Assembly (NCBI GenBank): GCA_017998095.1
Contig: JAGODU010000030.1
Span: 1-33,841 of the forward strand
DNA length: 33,841 nucleotides
Direction of reading: 5' to 3'
Origin: Prolixibacteraceae bacterium
Lineage (GTDB): Bacteria; Bacteroidota; Bacteroidia; Bacteroidales; Prolixibacteraceae
In this document: positions 1 through 8,037 of the stretch, in pieces
Numbering within the stretch: position 1 is the stretch's first letter
How the letters are laid out: each line of letters opens with the position of its first letter
Made by a program: the position numbers and the translations under genes
The notes under the pieces: model-generated
The model's input: the letters and a program-made list of their open reading frames with translations, nothing else
What the model was told of the DNA's origin: nothing
Database searches by the model: none

Positions 1-247
1 CTTCGTTAATAAGGTCGGGAAGACTTAATCCTTGATTTTGATACTGCTTGGCAACAGAAACAACAAATCTCAGGTTTGACTTTATAAGTTGCTCGAAAGC
101 TTCTCTGTCATCTTTTTTTATTCTTTTAGCAAGTTCAACTTCTTTATCAGGGGATAATAATTCAACTTTACCTATTTCATGTAAATACTTGTCTAAAGAA
201 AGTGTTTCCCTGTTTGTAACTTGCTTTGTAATCTTCAACTGCCTCAT
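1..247 (-). CDS. rpoD: RNA polymerase sigma factor RpoD (partial, N-terminus only)
   Basis: The first 82 residues of the primary sigma-70 factor, cut by the window edge. The protein opens [20 protein letters not shown], the form seen in Bacteroidota RpoD, which lacks region 1.1 and goes almost directly into region 1.2 ([20 protein letters not shown]). Region 2.1 follows, with the near-invariant [20 protein letters not shown] just before the edge. It directs core RNA polymerase to housekeeping promoters. The ATG is at 245-247, with a 199-bp spacer back to the mltG stop. Identity is secure from region 1.2/2 conservation and the typical N-terminus; the DNA-binding regions 3 and 4 lie outside the window. 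Confidence 0.93.
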   Translation of the reverse strand, partial: MRQLKITKQVTNRETLSLDKYLHEIGKVELLSPDKEVELAKRIKKDDREAFEQLIKSNLRFVVSVAKQYQNQGLSLPDLINE

Positions 248-446
248 ACACCCTAGTTTTGCTCCTAAAATAATCAAAAAATTATATTTTATTTATTTTT
301 GATTATATATTTTCATTACATAAGACTTGATGACAGTGATTGATGTTTATATTCTATTGAAATACAGATATATGTAGTTTTATTAATTTGAAGTGGGTAT
401 AATATAATTTACTTACCTGAGATATTTAAAATTGTTTAATACCCTT

Positions 447-1508
447 TTACTTCCAAATTTTATTCTTATTCAGTTCCTGCTGATATCTTGCAGCATTCCT
501 GTTGTGGTCTGTTAAATTTGTTGCAAAATTATGAAATCCGGAAAAGTCTTCTTTTGCACACATATAGATGAAGTTGTGTTTTTCAGGATTTAAAACAGCA
601 TCAACAGAAGAAGTTTCTGGAAAGTTAATTGGTCCGGGGGGGAGTCCTGCAAATAAGTATGTGTTGTAAGGAGAATCGAACTTTAACATTTCATTTGTTA
701 TTCTTCTCAGTTCGAAATTCTTCATTGCATATTTTATAGTGGGATCGGCCTGAAGAAGCATTCCACGTTTTAACCGGTTGTGATACAATCCTGCTATTGC
801 AGGCTTTTCTTCTTCTTTTGCTGTTTCATCCTGTACAATAGACGCGAGAACAGTTGCTTCAAGAGGTGTTAATCCTAAAGCTTTTGATTTATTTAGTCGT
901 TCATCATTCCAGAATTTTTTATATTCAGCATACATCCTTTCAATAAATTGCTCTGCATTAGTTGTCCAGAAAAATTGATAGGTATTGGGGATAAACATTG
1001 AAGAAAAAGATTCAGGTGTAAAGTTGTACTTTTTAATAATTTCCGGATTATTAAAATTTGCCAATAGAGAAATGGAATCAGCTTCAATATATTTGGCAAC
1101 CTTTCCGGCGAGGTCACTAAATAATCTCACATTACTGAATGTGAGGTTTAATGGATCCTGATTACCAATCCTTAATTTATTAATGATTTCGTTTGTATTG
1201 GTTCCTTTCTTAAACTCATATCTTCCGGGTTTGATATTTTCATTGTATTTTTTCTTTTTTGCAACCCATTTGAATGCTTTAACATTGTTAATTATCTTAT
1301 TTTCTTCCAGATAATTCAGTATATCTTCAAAATCAGATCCACTTTTAATGTATATTACAGTATCTTGAGAAATATTGGGTTTGAACACATAACCAAATAA
1401 TTCAAACGCTCTCATTCCGCTAAAAATAAGTAATAACCCAAATATTGCAATAGACAATTTCCCGATATTAGGAAACAAAATTGCCTTGTTTTTTATTTCT
1501 AATGACAT
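447..1508 (-). CDS. mltG: Endolytic murein transglycosylase MltG (YceG family)
   Basis: A membrane-anchored lytic transglycosylase that cleaves nascent peptidoglycan glycan strands. I chose the ATG at 1506-1508 (353 aa), which follows an A-rich leader; an in-frame ATG at 1550 would add 14 residues with no better leader. One transmembrane helix lies at about residues 17-38, followed by a LysM-like region and then the YceG catalytic domain. The hallmark segment is ASIVQDETAKEEE, whose Glu before Thr (about residue 228) aligns with the conserved catalytic Glu of E. coli MltG. It is followed by the family motifs AGLYHNRLKRGMLLQADPT and LFAGLPPGPINFP. Length is normal. It lies divergent to the flavodiiron gene and upstream of rpoD on the same strand. 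The family call is firm. Confidence 0.93.
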   Translation of the reverse strand: MSLEIKNKAILFPNIGKLSIAIFGLLLIFSGMRAFELFGYVFKPNISQDTVIYIKSGSDFEDILNYLEENKIINNVKAFKWVAKKKKYNENIKPGRYEFKKGTNTNEIINKLRIGNQDPLNLTFSNVRLFSDLAGKVAKYIEADSISLLANFNNPEIIKKYNFTPESFSSMFIPNTYQFFWTTNAEQFIERMYAEYKKFWNDERLNKSKALGLTPLEATVLASIVQDETAKEEEKPAIAGLYHNRLKRGMLLQADPTIKYAMKNFELRRITNEMLKFDSPYNTYLFAGLPPGPINFPETSSVDAVLNPEKHNFIYMCAKEDFSGFHNFATNLTDHNRNAARYQQELNKNKIWK

Positions 1509-1563
1509 GATTGTTTTTTTTGCAATATTAATAAAAGCAAATTCAATCATTAAATTTGAGAGG

Positions 1564-1592
1564 TTGTTTTATAATTAAAACTTGTAAATTCG
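1564..1592 (+). promoter_or_regulatory. Candidate Bacteroidota promoter for the flavodiiron gene
   Basis: TTG at 1564-1566 and TAAATTCG at 1585-1592 (one mismatch to TAnnTTTG), with 18 bases between them. This would place the start of transcription near 1599 and leave a leader of about 25 bases before the ATG at 1625. Found by eye. Confidence 0.4.
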
Positions 1593-1624
1593 CTTTTCTA
1601 AATAGAAATTTAAAAGTTTAAAAT

Positions 1625-2812
1625 ATGATCAGGGTTAATCTTACCGAAGACATTTATTATTTAGGAGTTAACGACAGAAGGTTAAATCTGTTTGAGAATT
1701 TCTGGCCACTGCCCAAAGGTGTAACCTATAATTCTTATCTCATCGTTGATGAAAAAGTTTGTTTGATTGATACAGTTGAACGAAAGTTTACTGATGAATA
1801 TTTTGCCAGGATTGATGATATACTTTTAGGCAGGCAAGTTGATTATTTGGTAGTTAATCACGTGGAGCCAGACCATTCAGGGTCAATAAAAGCTTTGAAA
1901 GATAAATTTCCCGGTATTGAGGTAGTTGGGAATAAAAAGACATTTCCAATGCTTGAAAATTTCTACGGGGAGTTTAATAAGATATTAACTGTAGACGATG
2001 GTGATAAGCTTAATCTGGGAAAGCATGAATTGAATTTCTATACCATCCCTATGGTTCATTGGCCTGAGAGTATGGTTACTTTCGATTCTTCAACAGGAAT
2101 TCTTTTCTCCAATGATGCCTTTGGTAGTTTTGGTACATTAGATGGCGGAGTATTTGACGATGAAATCAATCTTTCATTCTATGAAGAAGAAATAATGAGG
2201 TATTTTACAAATATCGTAGGAAAGTATTGTCCTCACACGCAGCGAGCTTTAAAAAAGTTGGAAGGTATAGAAATTAAACAGATAGCTCCTTCTCATGGCA
2301 TTATCTGGAGAAAGGATTTGAACTATATATTGGAAAAATATCATAAATGGAGCAGCTATCAATCAGAAGAAGGAGTAGTTATTGTTTTTGGTTCTATGTA
2401 CGGGAATACAGAAAAAATGGCTGATGCTATTGCACGTGAACTTTCTGTATTGGGGATAAAGAATATAAAAATTCATGATGCGTCTAAAACTCATGTTTCA
2501 TATATGATTAATGACATATTCAAATATAAATGTTTGATAATAGGCAGTTGTGCTTATAATAATGAATTATTCCCGGCTATTGAATCACTGGTTACTGAAA
2601 TTGAGCATAAAGTAATTAAAGATAGGTTTCTTAGTATATTCGGATCATTCAGCTGGAATGGGGGAGGTGTAAAGAATCTTTTAAAGTTTGCTGAAAATAC
2701 AGGATGGGAGATGATTGGGAATCCGGTAGAAGTAAAAGGAGCTCTTACGCAAGAAAAGTATAATGAAATACAATTGTTGTCCAAAGAAATTTCTGAAAAG
2801 ATAAGTAAATAA
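1625..2812 (+). CDS. Flavodiiron protein (A-type flavoprotein, class A)
   Basis: A cytoplasmic two-domain enzyme that reduces O2 to water and/or NO to N2O, used by anaerobes for detoxification. Residues 1 to about 245 form the metallo-beta-lactamase-like domain with a full diiron ligand set: H79-x-E81-x-D83-H84 (in NHVEPDHSGS), H145 (PMVHWPE), D164 (SNDAFGSFG) and H224 (APSHG). Residues from about 250 form a flavodoxin domain with the FMN phosphate loop GSMYGNTEKM (256-265) and the later GSFSWNGGGV segment. At 395 aa it matches the class A family, with no rubredoxin or flavin reductase extension, so its electron donor must be encoded elsewhere. It is monocistronic, with its own candidate promoter and a strong hairpin after it. 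O2 versus NO preference cannot be read from sequence. Confidence 0.95.
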   Translation: MIRVNLTEDIYYLGVNDRRLNLFENFWPLPKGVTYNSYLIVDEKVCLIDTVERKFTDEYFARIDDILLGRQVDYLVVNHVEPDHSGSIKALKDKFPGIEVVGNKKTFPMLENFYGEFNKILTVDDGDKLNLGKHELNFYTIPMVHWPESMVTFDSSTGILFSNDAFGSFGTLDGGVFDDEINLSFYEEEIMRYFTNIVGKYCPHTQRALKKLEGIEIKQIAPSHGIIWRKDLNYILEKYHKWSSYQSEEGVVIVFGSMYGNTEKMADAIARELSVLGIKNIKIHDASKTHVSYMINDIFKYKCLIIGSCAYNNELFPAIESLVTEIEHKVIKDRFLSIFGSFSWNGGGVKNLLKFAENTGWEMIGNPVEVKGALTQEKYNEIQLLSKEISEKISK

Positions 2813-2817
2813 ATAAT

Positions 2818-2877
2818 CCCGGTAATTGGCTTCTGTTTAAAATATTCAAATTAAAATAACAGAAGCAAATTACCGGG
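2818..2877. terminator. Long hairpin between convergent genes (likely bidirectional terminator)
   Basis: Arms 2818-2837 and 2858-2877 are complementary at 19 of 20 positions around a 20-base AT-rich loop. The arms begin CCCGGTAATT and end AATTACCGGG. The hairpin starts 5 bases after the flavodiiron stop codon and ends 26 bases from the end of the converging DUF937 gene, where a shared terminator is expected. There is no long T run after either arm, so the mechanism is uncertain. Confidence 0.65.
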
Positions 2878-2903
2878 AATCAATGAGAAGAATAAATATC
2901 TTA

Positions 2904-3503
2904 TTATTTTTTCTTTCTTAATAACTTGCCAAGAAATGACATTCCCATTTCAGCAACATCATCAACTGCTGAACCATCTCCATCACGGTCAAGCAATTTA
3001 TTGAAGAGGCTTTGATTTTGATTGGAAGAACCACCTTGTCCACCCAACATTGAAGAAAGAATATCAGTAATTCCTCCTCCGGATGAACTACTTCTTGTTT
3101 GACGACCAAGATATCCCATTACCATAGGAGCTGCCATTTCAAGAATGTTACCTATAGCGGAAGAGCTTAATCCTGTTTTTTCACCTAAAAGATTCTTAGC
3201 TGCATCTTGCTTATTGCCAAGTACATGTTTCAGAATGCCTTGTCCGTTTCCTATACTTGGGTTACTAATAAGATCTGAAATATTATCCAATATGCTTCCA
3301 TCATGATCACGTTCAAGAGCACTTTGCAAAGATGCAGCACCATCTGGTGAATTGCTATTTTTTGCTAATGCACTAACCAATAATGGTATTGCTGAATTGA
3401 GAGCTTCTTTTGTCTGATCAGGAGTTGCATTTATTTTCTGACTCATTGATTCAATTGAACCATCAGATAACTGTGATAAAATAGAGTTTAAAAAGTCTGC
3501 CAT
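2904..3503 (-). CDS. DUF937 (YidB-like) family protein
   Basis: A 199-aa protein of unknown function, predicted soluble, with no signal peptide or membrane helix. The DUF937 pattern is clear: an N-terminal helical bundle rich in Ser/Leu/Ala, the segment ALNSAIPLLVSALAKNS, then ERDHDGSILDNISDLI and a helix-rich middle (GLSSSAIGNILEMAAPMVMGYLG). After a Ser/Gly/Gln-rich linker (about 137-166) a second acidic loop, LDRDGDGSAVDDV, appears near the C-terminus. Both loops share the pattern D-x-D-G-S-x-x-D (residues 66-73 and 174-181), resembling EF-hand or dockerin loops; calcium binding is inference. The C-terminus is basic (LLRKKK). It follows the helical protein at 3534-3914 by 30 bases, so the two are probably co-transcribed. 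Confidence 0.8.
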   Translation of the reverse strand: MADFLNSILSQLSDGSIESMSQKINATPDQTKEALNSAIPLLVSALAKNSNSPDGAASLQSALERDHDGSILDNISDLISNPSIGNGQGILKHVLGNKQDAAKNLLGEKTGLSSSAIGNILEMAAPMVMGYLGRQTRSSSSGGGITDILSSMLGGQGGSSNQNQSLFNKLLDRDGDGSAVDDVAEMGMSFLGKLLRKKK

Positions 3504-3533
3504 GATTTTTTATTTTGATATTTAATTAAATGA

Positions 3534-3914
3534 TTAATTTTTTGGTTCAGAATTACCGTTCTGATCTTTGTTTTTAAACTGCTGCGATAAATCATCGACA
3601 GCATCTTCAGCCTTATCTATCAAATCTTTGCCAACTACTTTAGCCTTTTCAACAGCATCTTCCAGTTTGTCTTCAAGCTTGTCAGTAAAAGATTTGATTT
3701 TTTCTTTTATACCGCTTTTTTCAAGTTCATCAATTTTGGATTCTACGAAATCTTCTGCTTTGTTTAATAATTGGTCGACCTTTTGATAGGTTTCGCTCTT
3801 CTTCATATCCTCCATTTTTTCATCGATAAAACTCTCAGCCTTTTCTGCGAAATCTTTAGCCTTTTGGATAAAGTCATCATCTTTTTGTTCACCATTGGGA
3901 TTTTGTTCATTCAT
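3534..3914 (-). CDS. Small highly charged amphipathic helical protein with internal repeats
   Basis: A 126-aa protein with no signal peptide that I cannot assign to a named family. It is almost entirely predicted helix, rich in Lys, Glu and Asp, and has no Cys, Trp or Pro in the core. A 27-residue unit occurs twice in tandem: residues 24-50 begin EKAESFIDEKMEDMKK and residues 51-77 begin NKAEDFVESKIDELEK. A further degenerate copy is suggested by the later KLEDAVEKAK and KAEDAVDD segments. Such patterns occur in apolipoprotein-like, LEA-like and YtxH-like proteins that coat membranes or act as stress chaperones; that link is inference only. It lies 91 bases downstream of the OstA-like gene and 30 bases upstream of the DUF937 gene. 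Confidence 0.7.
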   Translation of the reverse strand: MNEQNPNGEQKDDDFIQKAKDFAEKAESFIDEKMEDMKKSETYQKVDQLLNKAEDFVESKIDELEKSGIKEKIKSFTDKLEDKLEDAVEKAKVVGKDLIDKAEDAVDDLSQQFKNKDQNGNSEPKN

Positions 3915-4005
3915 AGAAAAATTTTTTATAAGTTAATATCTTACAATATATGACAAAATAATATGAATTGAAAGGATAAAAGTATTATAAGAAGATTTGA
4001 TGATA

Positions 4006-5637
4006 TTATTTATCTGTCGGTGAAGGAAGGATAAAATTAATGTCTGATTTAGGTAAAGTTTTTGAAATAACATTATTATCATTTGTTCTGAAGATGTCGT
4101 ATTTATCGACCGGCCTTTCATTTTTTCTCCATTTAAAACCTTCAAGTCGGGTTTCGGGGTCAATTCCTTCCTTGATTGGGCTCATAACGCCTACCGGAGT
4201 ATTCAGGAAGCTGATTCTGTTTATTTTATTCTCTTTTAGATAAAGAATGATATTACTGCTTTCAGCTTTATTGACTCCAACGAAATCTTTTTCATCTTCA
4301 GGATAATAAATAGACTGGCCATTTCCGCTTACATTTATTTGATACAGTTGGTTTGATCCATTTATCAGTCCCACCATGTTTTTGCCTTTTATCTGGTTGA
4401 ATTTAAGCGAGTCCATTTCCTGAATGATAAATGAGTTTTCCTTCAGAAAAACTTTATTTGGAGGCACTGCATAATTTTTCATTTCAATAAATTCGGCAGA
4501 TAACTGACTGTTTTCAGCCCAGATTACTGGTTCAATAAATAGTTGTATTGTAGAGTCTTTTGTGAAATAAACAAGTGAGTCGCTTTGCCCCTGAGTGTCA
4601 CTTTTATAAAATCTTACATTATTATAGCATAATACAAGCTTTTGGTTTACTTCTGACGTATCTGGTTTTGTAAATAATGTGTCTGCATGTAAAAAAAGAG
4701 AATCACTGTTGTAATATTGGATAAACAAAGCAGAATCTGTCATCAGTGCATTTTGAGTAAAGTCATTGTATTTTGCATTGTCTCCGGCAATTATAATTTT
4801 ATTTTTAAAATCATTGATAATAACATTTCCTTTTGCTATTCCTTTACCTGTATTATCTTCATAATAAATATAATCGCCTTGTAACTGACTGTCACCTTTT
4901 CTGATAGTAGAATTTTTAAGAAGCTCGGAGATATTATATTTAGTGTCAAACCAACCTTTTTCTGAATATAAATAAGAACTGTCACCAATAATATGTGTTG
5001 GTCCAAGGATCGTAGCAACTTCAGTAACTGTATTATACTTCATTGTATCAGAAGTCATTACATAGTCTTTATTAATAAGCTTAACACTATCCTTGAAGAA
5101 GAGTTCGTTTCTTTGAGAGTAATATCTTCCAATAATACTGGTAAGAACATTAGTGCTGTCAACGATCTTTCCTCCTGATTCATAATAACCAACTTCCGTT
5201 TTTGTGTCGAAGTCAAGTGTGTCAGTAGTGAGCGTGAGCTTTGGATCTTTAAGTTTGACATTTCCTATTGCTTTGGCTATACCGTCATTTCCTCTGTAAT
5301 TGATAAAGTCAGAAAACATATTCAAAGTATCGTTGCTGATAATATGTACTTTACCAAAAGCATCAACGGAATTAGATGCTGCATAGAACCATGCACTGTC
5401 ACAATACATTACCATATTCTGGTGTGACAATTTAACGTTGTTTAATAATCTTTGAACGTTCTGTGCAACTGATTGCTTGTAAATAAGATATTCAGCTTCT
5501 TCAATTACAATTTCCTTCTTTGTCTTTGTCTGGGCTTCAGAATAAAAATTAAACATTAATACAGCAATTAATAAAGAAAGCCTGACCAATACAGGCAGGC
5601 TTTTTATAATCACTTTATTTTTGAGTAATGATTGCAT
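4006..5637 (-). CDS. OstA-like protein (LptA/LptD N-terminal-like, LPS transport)
   Basis: A periplasmic protein of the OstA/LptA beta-jellyroll type, which in Gram-negatives binds LPS and carries it toward the outer membrane. The 543-aa sequence has a signal peptide (hydrophobic stretch about 17-30, likely cleavage near SEA-QT). Repeated short beta-strand motifs follow, typical of the fold: VKLSHQNMVMYCDSAWFY, GNVKLKDPKLTLTTDTLDFD and GNVIINDFKNKIIIAGDNAKY. The LptD outer-membrane barrel is absent. The start lies only two bases after the MoxR stop codon, so the two are translationally adjacent. The context is a PPIase block for outer-membrane assembly. Bacteroidota commonly encode such an OstA-like protein; the transport role is inferred from the family. 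Confidence 0.85.
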   Translation of the reverse strand: MQSLLKNKVIIKSLPVLVRLSLLIAVLMFNFYSEAQTKTKKEIVIEEAEYLIYKQSVAQNVQRLLNNVKLSHQNMVMYCDSAWFYAASNSVDAFGKVHIISNDTLNMFSDFINYRGNDGIAKAIGNVKLKDPKLTLTTDTLDFDTKTEVGYYESGGKIVDSTNVLTSIIGRYYSQRNELFFKDSVKLINKDYVMTSDTMKYNTVTEVATILGPTHIIGDSSYLYSEKGWFDTKYNISELLKNSTIRKGDSQLQGDYIYYEDNTGKGIAKGNVIINDFKNKIIIAGDNAKYNDFTQNALMTDSALFIQYYNSDSLFLHADTLFTKPDTSEVNQKLVLCYNNVRFYKSDTQGQSDSLVYFTKDSTIQLFIEPVIWAENSQLSAEFIEMKNYAVPPNKVFLKENSFIIQEMDSLKFNQIKGKNMVGLINGSNQLYQINVSGNGQSIYYPEDEKDFVGVNKAESSNIILYLKENKINRISFLNTPVGVMSPIKEGIDPETRLEGFKWRKNERPVDKYDIFRTNDNNVISKTLPKSDINFILPSPTDK

Positions 5638-5639
5638 CT

Positions 5640-6605
5640 TTATTTTAGTAATTGTGCAATGATATCATCGACAGAAATATTTTCAGCTTCAGCTTTATAG
5701 TTTTTAATAATTCTGTGTCTTAAAATTGAAACTGCAACAGCTTTTATATCGTCGATGTCCGGCGAATATCTTCCATTTAAAGCAGCATGTGTTTTAGCCC
5801 CAAGAACAAGGTATTGTGACGCCCTTGGTCCAGCACCCCATTTAAGGTAATTATTCGTTACTGCGGGGGCATTTGGTGTATTAGGACGGGTTTTGGAAGC
5901 TAAAGTTACTGCGTACTTTAATACATTATCATTGATTGGTACTTTCCTGATAATATTTTGAAATTCGAGTATCTCGCTCTTTTTTATAATGCTATTAAGC
6001 TCTACTTCAAAAGCTGAAGTAGTATTTTTTACAATTGTGAGTTCATCATCATACTTCGGATAATCAAGCCATAGTGAAAACATAAACCTGTCAAGCTGAG
6101 CTTCAGGGAGAGGGTATGTACCTTCCTGTTCAATAGGATTTTGAGTAGCCAGAACAAAGAAAGGCTTGTCTAAATTAAAATGTCTTCCTGCTGATGTTAC
6201 AGATTTTTCCTGCATAGCTTCAAGAAGTGCTGATTGAGTTTTCGGTGGAGTTCTGTTGATCTCGTCAGCAAGGATAATGTTGGCGAATATAGGCCCCTTG
6301 ATAAATTTGAATTCTTTATTATGATCCAATATTTCAGTGCCAATGATGTCTGAAGGCATCAGGTCGGGAGTGAATTGAATTCTTTTATATTCAAGGTCTA
6401 AGACCCGGGCAATCGTATTGACAAGTAATGTTTTTGCCAATCCGGGAACACCAATTAGCAAGCAATGTCCCTGGCTAAATATAGAAATCAATACCTGTTT
6501 TATTATTTCATCCTGACCGTATATCGCTTTTTTTATTTCAGAAAGCAATTCATCATTTTTCCTGTGAAGGGCATCAATTGCCTCTTTATCATTATTAAAA
6601 TTCAT
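5640..6605 (-). CDS. MoxR-family AAA+ ATPase
   Basis: A 321-aa cytoplasmic ATPase of the MoxR group, thought to act as a chaperone or remodeller, often with von Willebrand A partners. Visible motifs are Walker A GVPGLAKT (52-59), Walker B IILADEIN (D114-E115), sensor 1 LATQNP (about 153-158), EGTYPLPEAQLDRF with the arginine-finger region, and the C-terminal lid with GAGPRASQYL. MoxR genes are usually followed by DUF58 and VWA/Bat genes. Here neither is present: the gene sits between a SurA-like PPIase (67 bases upstream) and the OstA-like gene (two bases downstream). That suggests a role in envelope biogenesis or simple co-regulation. The family assignment is firm, the substrate unknown. Confidence 0.92.
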   Translation of the reverse strand: MNFNNDKEAIDALHRKNDELLSEIKKAIYGQDEIIKQVLISIFSQGHCLLIGVPGLAKTLLVNTIARVLDLEYKRIQFTPDLMPSDIIGTEILDHNKEFKFIKGPIFANIILADEINRTPPKTQSALLEAMQEKSVTSAGRHFNLDKPFFVLATQNPIEQEGTYPLPEAQLDRFMFSLWLDYPKYDDELTIVKNTTSAFEVELNSIIKKSEILEFQNIIRKVPINDNVLKYAVTLASKTRPNTPNAPAVTNNYLKWGAGPRASQYLVLGAKTHAALNGRYSPDIDDIKAVAVSILRHRIIKNYKAEAENISVDDIIAQLLK

Positions 6606-6672
6606 TTTTTAAATTTTTTTCAGTTGAAATATTTGCTTTGAAAGAACTTTTAAATAAAAAATCGAAATTAAT

Positions 6673-8022
6673 TTATTTTATCCAATTTTTGAATTTAAAA
6701 TCACAATTTAGATAAGTATCATCTATGCGAATATACGTTTTAGATTGCCTTTGTCCTATCCATTCCTCAATAGCATCATTTCTTTTCTTTTCAAGGAATA
6801 ATTCACTTATCAGCTGATAATCTTCATTTAGATTAGCTTTATGTGATTCTACTTTATTTAAAAGTTTAACTATTTGAATAACCTCTCTTCCACTTTGATC
6901 AATAGAAACAAAAGGTTTTGAAATTTCATTAATCTCTAGTTTTGTAAGAACTTTTGATATCTCAGGAGTAAGCATTCCAACCTCAAATTTGGATGATAAA
7001 TCATTTGGATTAATAACCATGCCTCCATTGTTTCTTGAGTTTTTATCCATAGAATAGCGGTAAGCAGCTTCATCAAACTTCATATTGCCTTTTCTGATTT
7101 CTGTTGCAAGGCTGTCAAGTTGTTTAAAACTCTTTTCTTTTACCTCTGCACTTACTTTGGGTTTCAACAAGATATGTCGGCATTTAATCCTTTCTCCAAG
7201 ACGGTCTTCCATTTTGATTATGTGATAACCTGCTTCACTCTTAACAACGTTGGAAATCTGTCCGGGTCTTAAAGCAAATGCTGCAGCAGAAAAAGCAGGA
7301 TCCATAGCAGCTTTCCCAAAATAACCCAGATCACCTCCGTTCTTTGCACTTGGACATTCAGAATAAAGAACGGCAAACATTGAAAAATTTTCACCTTCTT
7401 CAGCTCTTCTTTTCAATTCCCTTAGCTGATCTTTAATCTTGTTTTCTTCAGTTTCTGTAATCGAAGGTATTATGGTTATTTGAGAATATTCATATTGAGT
7501 ATTTATCAAAGGCATTTCTGATTCAGGCAGACTTTTATAAAAATATCTTACTTCAGAAGGTGTGACTTTAATCTTATCAATAATTTTGTTATTCATCTGA
7601 CTACTTAATATTTCATTGTGAATAACATCCTTCAATTCAGATTTTAGCTTAACAATTGGTTTTTTAAAATAATTCTCAACTTCTTTTTCTGAACCAAGAT
7701 GCTGGACAAAATATTGAATCCTGGCATCCATCTGCTGATTGACCTGATTATCTGTAACTATGATCAATGTATCCATTTCTGCTTCTGCAACCATTAATTT
7801 TTCAATTAATAGTTTTTCAAGTATTTCACACTTCATATCTCCTTCACTTGTAATACCCTGAGCTTGATTTTGAAGGTAAATAGCTTCAATTTCTGACTTC
7901 AGAATTACATTACTTCCTATCACAGCTACTATCTGATCAATAATTTTATCCTGTGCAGTAACATTATATGAAATTACTGAAAAAAGGACAAATATTGCAG
8001 TTAAAAATTTATACTTACACAT
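6673..8022 (-). CDS. SurA-like periplasmic peptidylprolyl isomerase (two parvulin domains)
   Basis: A periplasmic chaperone/PPIase expected to escort outer-membrane proteins to the Bam machinery. The 449-aa protein has a signal peptide (cleavage likely after VTA, residue 23), then a SurA-N-like helical domain opening DKIIDQIVAVIGSNVILKSEIE, the hallmark start of SurA family members. Parvulin domain 1 is at about 176-272 (ECPSAKNGGDLGYFGKAAMDPAF and GYHIIKMEDR) and domain 2 at about 280-390 (CRHILLKPKV, NNGGMVINPND). Domain 2 is more diverged and may be weakly active. The gene follows the lipoprotein gene by 15 bases in the PPIase block. Confidence 0.9.
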   Translation of the reverse strand: MCKYKFLTAIFVLFSVISYNVTAQDKIIDQIVAVIGSNVILKSEIEAIYLQNQAQGITSEGDMKCEILEKLLIEKLMVAEAEMDTLIIVTDNQVNQQMDARIQYFVQHLGSEKEVENYFKKPIVKLKSELKDVIHNEILSSQMNNKIIDKIKVTPSEVRYFYKSLPESEMPLINTQYEYSQITIIPSITETEENKIKDQLRELKRRAEEGENFSMFAVLYSECPSAKNGGDLGYFGKAAMDPAFSAAAFALRPGQISNVVKSEAGYHIIKMEDRLGERIKCRHILLKPKVSAEVKEKSFKQLDSLATEIRKGNMKFDEAAYRYSMDKNSRNNGGMVINPNDLSSKFEVGMLTPEISKVLTKLEINEISKPFVSIDQSGREVIQIVKLLNKVESHKANLNEDYQLISELFLEKKRNDAIEEWIGQRQSKTYIRIDDTYLNCDFKFKNWIK

Positions 8023-8037
8023 AATATAGTTTGGTTT

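Noticed and set aside
1509..1550. A longer mltG start at 1550
   Set aside because: It adds 14 residues without a better leader; the ATG at 1508 follows an A-rich leader and gives a typical short cytoplasmic tail before the membrane helix.
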